Source: Myroides injenensis M09-0166 | GTDB taxonomy: Bacteria > Bacteroidota > Bacteroidia > Flavobacteriales > Flavobacteriaceae | Reading direction: 5' to 3' | Length of the DNA stretch: 33,958 nucleotides | NCBI RefSeq assembly: GCF_000246945.1 | Contig: NZ_BAEX01000032.1 | Location: forward strand, 1-33,958 | In this document: one piece after another, positions 27,590-33,958 of the stretch | How positions within the stretch are numbered: the stretch's first letter is position 1 | Layout of the letters: the number at the start of each line of letters is the position of its first letter | Translations under genes and position numbers: made by a program | Notes under the pieces: model-generated | Seen by the model: the letters and a program-made list of their open reading frames with translations, nothing else | Database searches by the model: none | What the model was told of the DNA's origin: nothing

Positions 27590-29512
27590 ATGATATCTAA
27601 TCGTTTTCGATTAAATGAGGTATTGGTATTATTCTATCGCCTGTTCTTAGCTTTTGTTTTTTACTTTATTGCCCGTACATTATTTTACCTATATAATACA
27701 GATTTACTTAAAGTTGACTCAATAGGGCAATTTATGAATCTGTCCTATCACGGAATAATATTTGATAGAATGGCTATCTTTTACGTAAATAGTCTGTTCA
27801 TACTACTATCAATAGTACCATTATTTATAAATACTAATAAAGGATATCAAAAAATGCTCTTCTGGGTATATATCATTCCCAATCTAATTGCATATTCTAC
27901 CAATTTTATTGATTTTATTTATTATCGCTTTATCTATGCTCGTACTACAATAGCAGTATTTGATAGTCTAGAACACGAATCAAATAAAGGAAAATTGTTC
28001 TTTAATTTTTTAGTTAATTACTGGCACGTATTTTTACTATGTATATTATTATGTGTATTCTGGGTATATCTTTATAAAAGAGTAAAATTTAGTAAACCAA
28101 TAAGAGTTGAATCCAAAAAAGCTTATTGGTTATCATCTGTAATTTTAATAATAATTGTAGGTATTGGTTTTGTTGCAGGTGTAAGAGGAGATTTAAAGAA
28201 GACAACTAGACCTATAAATATTATTGATGCTAATAGATATGTAGATAAACCAGAACATGCAGATATTGTTCTAAATACGCCTTTTTCAATTCTTAGAACA
28301 ATTGGTAAGACAAGCTTTAAGAAAGTAGAGTATATGGATGATAATACTTTAAGTAAATATGTTAGTCCTACTAAACAATATAATGTCAATGATCTTAAAA
28401 AATATAATATTGTACTTTTTATAACAGAAAGTTATGCTCGAGAATATATAGGGGCTTTTAATAAAGATATGGATATCCCTAACTTTAAAAGTTATACTCC
28501 ATTTATAGATTCTCTTGCTCAACACAGTTTAATTTTTCCTAATGCCTTTGCCAATGGATATAAATCAATACATGGAGTTTCCTCAGTTGTAGCTGGTATA
28601 CCATCATTTAAAGATGCATTTACTTCATCTCCTTTTCCTAAACAGGAAATAGAGTCTTTAGTTTCTACATTAAAGTCAGAAGGATATGATACTTCTTTTT
28701 TCCATGGAGCTCCCAATGGTTCTATGGGCTTTTTAGGATTTGGAAATATTTTGGGGTATGATCATTATTATGGGAAAACTGAATATAATAATGATAAGGA
28801 CTTTGATGGTACATGGGGAATATGGGATGAGCCATTTTTTCAATATATGAGAGAAGTATTAAATGAAAAGGATGGACCTTTCTTTGCTACTTTATTTACG
28901 GTATCATCTCATGAGCCTTTTAAAGTACCCGCTGAATATGAAGGTAAATTTCCTAAGGGTAATCAACAAATTCACCAAACAGTTGGTTATACAGACTATG
29001 CTTTTAAACGTTTTTTTGAAGAGAGTAGCAAAGAGCCTTGGTTTGAAAATACAATCTTTATTATCACAGCTGATCATACCAATCAAATAGATTATGATGA
29101 ATATAGAAAATTAGTAAACCGTACTGCTGTTCCTATTTTGTTTTATACACCGGATGAGCGTCTTAAGGGAGTAAATAAAGACCTTGCACAACAAATAGAT
29201 ATTTACCCTACCGTTCTAGATTTAATCGGATATCAAAAGCCATTTAGAAGTTGGGGAAGAAGTCTTGTAAATGACACGATAACTAAGCCATTTACTATCA
29301 ACTATGGAGCAAATGAATATACTTACCAAGAAGGTAATTACATCTGCAGATTTAATGGTAAGGAAGTCACTGGTTTTTATGATATTAATGATAAAGGTTT
29401 AGAACATAATTTGATCAGTCAAAAGAATAAAGAAATGGAAAGAATTGAGATGAAATGTAAAGCCTTTTTGCAGGACTATTTTGAACGTATAATTGATAAA
29501 CGACTTAATTAA
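27590..29512 (+). CDS. LTA-synthase-family sulfatase-fold membrane transferase
   Basis: 640-aa protein with five predicted membrane helices (about 11-35, 62-80, 90-112, 138-162, 180-197) and an extracytoplasmic alkaline-phosphatase/sulfatase-type domain (about 270-620). Metal-site elements resemble LtaS and MdoB: Glu280 in ITESYARE, Asp495-His496 in ITADHTNQ and His441 in SSHEPF. The nucleophile position is Ser326 in NGYKSIHG, where S. aureus LtaS uses Thr. Family enzymes move phosphoglycerol or phosphoethanolamine onto envelope glycans or lipids. Lipoteichoic acid is not expected in this Gram-negative host, so the acceptor is unknown. It ends in a strong terminator. Confidence 0.87.
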   Translation: MISNRFRLNEVLVLFYRLFLAFVFYFIARTLFYLYNTDLLKVDSIGQFMNLSYHGIIFDRMAIFYVNSLFILLSIVPLFINTNKGYQKMLFWVYIIPNLIAYSTNFIDFIYYRFIYARTTIAVFDSLEHESNKGKLFFNFLVNYWHVFLLCILLCVFWVYLYKRVKFSKPIRVESKKAYWLSSVILIIIVGIGFVAGVRGDLKKTTRPINIIDANRYVDKPEHADIVLNTPFSILRTIGKTSFKKVEYMDDNTLSKYVSPTKQYNVNDLKKYNIVLFITESYAREYIGAFNKDMDIPNFKSYTPFIDSLAQHSLIFPNAFANGYKSIHGVSSVVAGIPSFKDAFTSSPFPKQEIESLVSTLKSEGYDTSFFHGAPNGSMGFLGFGNILGYDHYYGKTEYNNDKDFDGTWGIWDEPFFQYMREVLNEKDGPFFATLFTVSSHEPFKVPAEYEGKFPKGNQQIHQTVGYTDYAFKRFFEESSKEPWFENTIFIITADHTNQIDYDEYRKLVNRTAVPILFYTPDERLKGVNKDLAQQIDIYPTVLDLIGYQKPFRSWGRSLVNDTITKPFTINYGANEYTYQEGNYICRFNGKEVTGFYDINDKGLEHNLISQKNKEMERIEMKCKAFLQDYFERIIDKRLN

Positions 29513-29526
29513 TATCTTTTTCTAAT

Positions 29527-29570
29527 AAAAACAAGAATGCCTTCTTTTTAGTAAAGGCATTCTTGTTTTT
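29527..29570. terminator. Bidirectional terminator
   Basis: Perfect 17-bp stem, with arms AAAAACAAGAATGCCTT (29527-29543) and its complement (29554-29570) around a 10-nt loop. It lies between the sulfatase-fold gene and the DUF2007 gene and overlaps the stop codon of the latter. Confidence 0.92.
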
Positions 29571-29787
29571 ATTCTGTAATATCATTCTGAAGCAATAGTT
29601 CTTTTGCTTTTGGTAAATCTTTTTCTTCAACAAAAACGTGAACTGCTTTATCTGCAGATCCAAAACCTGCTGTAATTGCTGATTCGATATCATCCCTAAT
29701 TATAAATTTGATATTGTGCTCTTCTAAAATGTCTTTTACGGCTAATACCATAATTTCACTCCCAGCAAATAGTTTTTTGTGGCTCAT
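29569..29787 (-). CDS. DUF2007 putative signal-transducing protein
   Basis: 72-aa soluble protein with the DUF2007 pattern: KLFAGSEIMVLAVKDILEEH (a PII-like first strand and helix), IKFIIRDD, then VHVFVEEKDLPKAKELL. The family is annotated as putative signal transducing, but no partner is established. It is monocistronic. Its stop codon lies in the terminator shared with the converging gene. A -7-like TATCTTTG on this strand at 30019-30012 could be its promoter with a leader of about 220 nt, but this is weak. Confidence 0.85.
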   Translation of the reverse strand: MSHKKLFAGSEIMVLAVKDILEEHNIKFIIRDDIESAITAGFGSADKAVHVFVEEKDLPKAKELLLQNDITE

Positions 29788-30065
29788 AATAAATAGAATT
29801 TTTAGTGATTATACTAATATTATAAAATTAACTAATAAAAATGAATAATGCATTCTATTGTGAATTCATTTATTCTATAAATACTATAAAAAACAAACAT
29901 CTCTTAATGATTTTATCTTTTGGATATTTAAAATTATAAGTATGTTAAATAGTTGTGTATTATAATTTAAAGTATTACTTTAATAAGAAAGAAAAGAAAA
30001 ACTATTTAATGCAAAGATAGAGATAAGTGTCTTGTTCTTGCTTATTTGGACTTTAAGTAAAATGA
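29788..30065. other. AT-rich intergenic region
   Basis: 278 nt between divergent small genes. No reading frame or strong hairpin is seen. The only signal is TATCTTTG on the minus strand (30019-30012), a possible -7 box without a -33 partner. Confidence 0.5.
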
Positions 30066-30263
30066 ATGAGTATGAAAATAGAAGAAACGAATGCTTATAA
30101 AAAGTTGAATAATATAACACAACTTATAGTAAGTAAAAGTACATCGCGAAAGCAAATTTTGGAATCAGTTACTATTGCAAAAACAATAGGAGTAGAGAAG
30201 TGGGAAAGTATTACCAACTTGCCTCAAGTGTGGAGAAATATAGTAAAAGAATTAGTTATTTAA
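30066..30263 (+). CDS. Small hypothetical protein (65 aa)
   Basis: Unrecognised 65-aa soluble protein, rich in lysine and isoleucine, with two probable helices (LNNITQLIVSKSTSRKQILES and the C-terminal LPQVWRNIVKELVI). It has no membrane segment or catalytic motif. Three start codons compete (ATG at 30062 out of frame; 30066 and 30072 in frame). A perfect terminator 18 nt after its stop suggests a real transcript, but that hairpin would equally serve the converging clpB. Codon use resembles its neighbours. Confidence 0.5.
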   Translation: MSMKIEETNAYKKLNNITQLIVSKSTSRKQILESVTIAKTIGVEKWESITNLPQVWRNIVKELVI

Positions 30264-30280
30264 GATATTTATCTAAAAGT

Positions 30281-30320
30281 AAAAAGGCTAGGTTATTTTT
30301 CATTAACCTAGCCTTTTTTT
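30281..30320. terminator. Bidirectional terminator before the clpB 3' end
   Basis: Perfect 15-bp stem AAAAAGGCTAGGTTA with its complement, loop TTTTTCAT, and T residues on both outgoing strands. It separates the small + strand gene from clpB. Confidence 0.92.
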
Positions 30321-30325
30321 ATAAT

Positions 30326-32917
30326 TTATTTTTGTTCATTTCTAAATACTAATTCATCATCGAATGCATCTAGTAAAATCATACTATCAGATTTAACTTT
30401 ACCTGATAAGATTTCTTTTGATAATGTATTTAGTACATCTTTCTGAATCACACGTTTTACCGGTCTTGCTCCAAACTGTGGTTCATAACCTCTTTTAGCT
30501 AATAACTCTCTAGCTTCTGGAGTAGCATCCATATGAATATTTTGATGAGCTAACATCTTAAATACATTGTGTAATTGAATATCAACAATCTCTAAAATAT
30601 CTTTTTTACTCAATGGAGTAAACATTACTACTTCATCAATACGGTTTAAGAATTCAGGACGTACTAATTGCTTTAATTCATTTAGAACACCTTCTTTAGC
30701 TTCTTCTGACGCTTTATAAACATCATCAGTACTATCAAATTTTTCCTGTATAATGTGACTTCCCATATTAGAGGTCATAATTATAATAGTATTTTTAAAA
30801 TCAGCTGTACGACCTTTATTATCAGTAAGGCGACCTTCGTCAAGTACTTGTAATAAAATATTAAAAGTATCAGGGTGAGCTTTTTCTATTTCATCAAGTA
30901 GAACTACTGAATAAGGTTTTCTTCTTACAGCTTCAGTTAATTGTCCACCTTCATCATAACCAACGTACCCTGGAGGCGCTCCAACTAATCTACTAACACT
31001 ATGTCTTTCACCATATTCACTCATATCTATACGAGTCATAGCATTTTCATCATCAAATAGGTAAGTAGCTAAAGCTTTTGCAAGCTCTGTTTTACCAACA
31101 CCTGTTGTTCCTAAAAATAGGAAAGAACCAAGCGGTTTTTTAGGATCTTGAAGTCCAGCGCGGCTACGACGTACAGCATTACTTATAGCTTCAATAGCTT
31201 CATCTTGACCAACTACACGTTTATGTAATTCATCTTCAAGATGTAATAATTTTTCCCTATCACTTTGAAGCATTTTAGTAACAGGAACTCCTGTCCATTT
31301 AGCTACAACTTCAGCAATATCTTCACTAGTTACTTCTTCCTTAATTAATGATTGTCCATCTTGATTATCATCTAATTCTTTCTGAGCTTGTTCTAGTTTT
31401 TCATGTGCATCTTTAATCTTTCCGTAACGTATTTCCGCTACTTTACCGTAATCTCCTTCACGTTCAGCTTTTTCAGCTTCTTGTTTATAAGATTCAATTT
31501 CCTGTTTAATATTTTGAACTCTATCTACAACTTCTTTTTCAGATTGCCATTTTGTAAAAATATCATTTCTCTCTTCTTTTAAGTTGCCTAACTCAAGACC
31601 TAATGATTTTAATTTATCTTCATCATCCTCACGTTTGATAGCTTCAATTTCAATTTCTAACTGCATAATTTTACGATCAAGAACATCTAATTCTTCTGGT
31701 TTAGAATTAATTTCCATTCTCAATTTAGCAGCAGCCTCATCCATTAAGTCAATAGCTTTATCTGGTAAGAAGCGGTTAGTAATATAACGTTCAGATAGAT
31801 TTACTGCAGCGATAATAGCTTCATCTTTAATACGCACTTTATGATGCGCTTCATATTTTTCTTTAATACCACGTAAGATTGAAATTGCACTCTCAGTATC
31901 AGGCTCATCTACTAGTACTTTCTGAAAACGACGTTCTAATGCTTTATCCTTTTCAAAATATTTTTGATATTCGTCAAGAGTAGTTGCACCTATTGATCTT
32001 AACTCACCACGTGCTAAGGCTGGTTTAAGGATATTTGCAGCATCCATAGCGCCATCACCACCACCAGCACCAACAAGAGTATGAATCTCATCAATAAATA
32101 AAATTATATTACCTTCAGAAGAAGTTACTTCTTTTACTACTGACTTTAATCGCTCTTCAAACTCACCTTTATATTTTGCACCTGCAATAAGTGCTCCCAT
32201 ATCTAAAGCATATATTTGCTTATCTTTTAAATTCTCAGGAACGTCTTGTTGAACAATACGATGTGCAAGTCCTTCAGCAATTGCAGTTTTACCAACCCCA
32301 GGTTCACCAATTAACATTGGGTTATTTTTTGTTCTTCTACTTAAGATTTGTAAAACACGTCTAATTTCTTCATCACGACCAATTACTGGGTCTAATTTGC
32401 CTTCGTTAGCAAGCTTTGTTAAGTTATTAGCATATTTGTTAAGTGAATTATATGTATCCTCAGCCGAAGATGAAGTTACTCTTTGTCCATTTCTAATTTC
32501 ATTTATAGCTGCTTCTAATTGCTTTTCAGTAACTCCTTGATCTTTTAAGATCTGAGAAACTTTACATTTAGATTTAAAAATTGCAAGTATTATATTCTCA
32601 ATAGAAACAAATTCATCTTTCATTTTAGTAGCAATAGCTTGAGCTTCATTAAGCGCATAATTTGCTTCTCTAGAAAGAGTAATTTGTCCACCAGAAACTT
32701 TTGGAAAACTTGCAATAGTAGCATCTAAAACAGATTTGAATGTTTCAAGGTTTATATTTAATTTCTTTAAAAGGAAAGGAGTTACATTTTCATCAACCTC
32801 CATTATCGCTTTAAAGATGTGTTCATTTTCTATTTGTTGTTGGCCTAGACTTTGTACTATTACTTGTGCACGTTGAATGGCCTCCTGCGATTTAATTGTA
32901 AAGTTATTTAAATTCAT
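30326..32917 (-). CDS. clpB: ATP-dependent disaggregase ClpB
   Basis: Hsp104/ClpB-class AAA+ chaperone that, with DnaK, extracts polypeptides from aggregates. Domains in order: Clp N repeat domain (about 1-145), AAA1 with Walker A GEPGVGKT (204-211) and Walker [10 protein letters not shown], the long ClpB middle coiled coil (about 400-520, Glu/Lys-rich, [16 protein letters not shown]), AAA2 with GTTGVGKT and [13 protein letters not shown], and the D2 small domain with [16 protein letters not shown]. The middle domain and the absence of an IGF-type ClpP loop identify ClpB rather than ClpA or ClpC. The length of 863 aa is standard. It is monocistronic. Confidence 0.97.
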   Translation of the reverse strand: MNLNNFTIKSQEAIQRAQVIVQSLGQQQIENEHIFKAIMEVDENVTPFLLKKLNINLETFKSVLDATIASFPKVSGGQITLSREANYALNEAQAIATKMKDEFVSIENIILAIFKSKCKVSQILKDQGVTEKQLEAAINEIRNGQRVTSSSAEDTYNSLNKYANNLTKLANEGKLDPVIGRDEEIRRVLQILSRRTKNNPMLIGEPGVGKTAIAEGLAHRIVQQDVPENLKDKQIYALDMGALIAGAKYKGEFEERLKSVVKEVTSSEGNIILFIDEIHTLVGAGGGDGAMDAANILKPALARGELRSIGATTLDEYQKYFEKDKALERRFQKVLVDEPDTESAISILRGIKEKYEAHHKVRIKDEAIIAAVNLSERYITNRFLPDKAIDLMDEAAAKLRMEINSKPEELDVLDRKIMQLEIEIEAIKREDDEDKLKSLGLELGNLKEERNDIFTKWQSEKEVVDRVQNIKQEIESYKQEAEKAEREGDYGKVAEIRYGKIKDAHEKLEQAQKELDDNQDGQSLIKEEVTSEDIAEVVAKWTGVPVTKMLQSDREKLLHLEDELHKRVVGQDEAIEAISNAVRRSRAGLQDPKKPLGSFLFLGTTGVGKTELAKALATYLFDDENAMTRIDMSEYGERHSVSRLVGAPPGYVGYDEGGQLTEAVRRKPYSVVLLDEIEKAHPDTFNILLQVLDEGRLTDNKGRTADFKNTIIIMTSNMGSHIIQEKFDSTDDVYKASEEAKEGVLNELKQLVRPEFLNRIDEVVMFTPLSKKDILEIVDIQLHNVFKMLAHQNIHMDATPEARELLAKRGYEPQFGARPVKRVIQKDVLNTLSKEILSGKVKSDSMILLDAFDDELVFRNEQK

Positions 32918-33081
32918 ATATCAATTTTTTTTAGTTATCTTGTTACACACTACAAAACAATTAATGTTCCATAGTATTAAATATGACTAGATGTCATTAA
33001 ATTTAGTTTATTAAATAAAAAATCTGTCAATTAGTCAGTGTTTTTAACTTAAATACATATTATAATTATACATTTTGTCTT

Positions 33082-33420
33082 ATGAATTGGATAAACTTAA
33101 CAGAGAGTAAACAAATCGATGAGATTATTAAAGAGTCAGAAGATAGGGCAGTAGTCATTTTTAAAAATAGTCCACGCTGTTATATTAGTAAATTTGCACT
33201 GCGCAATTTTGAATCAAGCTTTGAAAATCCTACAGCTATTAATTGTTATATGGTTGATGTCGTTCAACATAAATTAATTTCAATTGAAATAGCTGACCGT
33301 TTTCAAATTAATCATGAATCTCCTCAATTATTAATAATTTCAAAGGGTAAGGCTGTTTATAATGCGTCGCATGAAAATATAAACGCAAAAGAAACAGAAA
33401 AACTCTTATTAAGATTATAA
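33082..33420 (+). CDS. ytxJ: Bacillithiol-system redox protein YtxJ
   Basis: 112-aa thioredoxin-fold monothiol protein. The pattern VVIFKNSPRCYISKFALRNFE contains the single active-site Cys33 in the SPRC context typical of YtxJ. NHESPQLLIISKGKAVYNASHENI supplies the cis-Pro strand and closing helix. Family members are linked to bacillithiol, made by many flavobacteria, and are thought to remove bacillithiol from proteins; the bsh genes are not in this window. It is divergent from clpB, both being stress-related, and is closed by a terminator. Confidence 0.85.
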   Translation: MNWINLTESKQIDEIIKESEDRAVVIFKNSPRCYISKFALRNFESSFENPTAINCYMVDVVQHKLISIEIADRFQINHESPQLLIISKGKAVYNASHENINAKETEKLLLRL

Positions 33421-33421
33421 A

Positions 33422-33461
33422 ATAGAAAAGGCTTTTGTAACTTATTACAAGAGCCTTTTCT
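33422..33461. terminator. Bidirectional terminator after ytxJ
   Basis: A 17-bp stem with one G-U-type wobble: AGAAAAGGCT and TTGTAA on the left pair with TTACAA and AGCCTTTTCT on the right. It overlaps the stop codon of the minus-strand gene beyond it. Confidence 0.88.
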
Positions 33462-33957
33462 ATTCAATCGTTTGATAATTTAAATCCACAGACGAACTAA
33501 TAATGTTATTAGTTTTAAATTCTTTTGAATTAACTGCTTTAAATAAGTTCTCTGCTAAAACTTTAGCTTTTTTTAAGTCTTCATTACTATTATCTTCTTT
33601 AGCTTCAATGGAAACGCCCTCAATTTCGATCTCATTATTCTTATTCTCAAAAATTTGACTTAGACCAACAGCAAATGAATTATCTTGATAAAATTTAATA
33701 TCGCTTATTGCGATAGTATTATCATTAGTGTTAATTTTTGTTTTAAAAATTACACTTCTAAATTCTTTATCTGAATGCTCTTTTAGAATATAGGAGATTA
33801 ACTCTTCATATAATTGTTCAAAACTTTCTTTATTTTTATTGCTACCAATTTTAGAATCTTTTAATGATACTTTTATTGTTTCAGAATGCTGAATAAAAGT
33901 TGTTTTAATACTTTCAAAAGTAGTTTTATTAAAATTGTTGCTAAAACCTATTAGTGG
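33460..33957 (-). CDS. 5'-truncated hypothetical protein
   Basis: An open frame of 165 codons reads from the window edge to a TAG stop at 33462-33460, with no internal stop. The visible part starts PLIGFSNNFNKTTFESIK and ends SSSVDLNYQTIE. It is charged and Asn/Lys-rich, with no signal peptide or membrane segment in view and no motif I recognise. One alternation of helical and strand-like stretches (RSVIFKTKINTNDNTIAISDIKF) suggests a folded beta-containing domain. The start lies outside the window. The converging terminator at its stop supports it as a real gene. Confidence 0.6.
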   Translation of the reverse strand, partial: PLIGFSNNFNKTTFESIKTTFIQHSETIKVSLKDSKIGSNKNKESFEQLYEELISYILKEHSDKEFRSVIFKTKINTNDNTIAISDIKFYQDNSFAVGLSQIFENKNNEIEIEGVSIEAKEDNSNEDLKKAKVLAENLFKAVNSKEFKTNNIISSSVDLNYQTIE

Positions 33958-33958
33958 A

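Noticed and set aside
28863-29090. 75-codon frame overlapping the sulfatase-fold gene in another frame
   Set aside because: The host gene has intact catalytic motifs through this stretch; the alternative frame has none.
1-33958. CRISPR array, prophage, defence island or integrative element
   Set aside because: No regularly spaced repeats, integrase, transposase, capsid or nuclease-effector genes were found on either strand.

Overview
The window looks like core chromosome of a low-G+C member of the Bacteroidota, class Flavobacteriia. Myroides or Flavobacterium-like is a guess from overall flavour, not from a search. Support comes from Bacteroidota-style promoters (TTTG or TTG about 19-20 nt ahead of TAnnTTTG), weak Shine-Dalgarno sequences, a DUF4834-YfhO-glycosyltransferase cluster, a YtxJ-type bacillithiol redox protein, and topoisomerase IV genes with Bacteroidota features.

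Layout from left to right. 226-2430: ychF and a YihY/BrkB membrane protein (+). 2508-7929: parE-parC-pldA in one tight + strand run, so topoisomerase IV is coupled to an outer-membrane phospholipase. 8021-10055: a small membrane protein and hemN (-), divergent from an exported rhodanese (+). 10162-14315: DUF4834, a YfhO-type membrane protein and a glycosyltransferase (+). 14366-17176: uvrA (-). 17359-18385: an AraC regulator (-) whose last 155 bp are tandemly duplicated. 18386-19676: a 1.3-kb gene-free stretch holding AT-rich DNA, a perfect dyad, a possible small RNA and a strongly structured element of higher G+C. 19677-27455: a fatty-acid beta-oxidation locus (-), transcribed in the order fadD, marR, fadN, fadA, fadE. 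27590-30263: an LTA-synthase-like phosphotransferase (+), a DUF2007 protein (-) and a small unknown protein (+). 30326-33958: clpB (-), ytxJ (+) and a 5'-truncated unknown gene (-).

How the genes work together. FadD activates fatty acids, and FadE, FadN and FadA carry out the oxidation, hydration/dehydrogenation and thiolysis steps, probably under the neighbouring MarR protein. PldA could release fatty acids and lysophospholipids from outer-membrane lipids, but any link to the fad locus is only inference. Most genes are housekeeping, and intrinsic terminators stand at most convergent junctions.

I found no CRISPR array, intact mobile element, prophage, defence system or tRNA/rRNA. No clearly new multi-gene system is visible. 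The least explained material is the 17.3-19.7 kb segment: the duplicated AraC 3' end plus the structured intergenic element.
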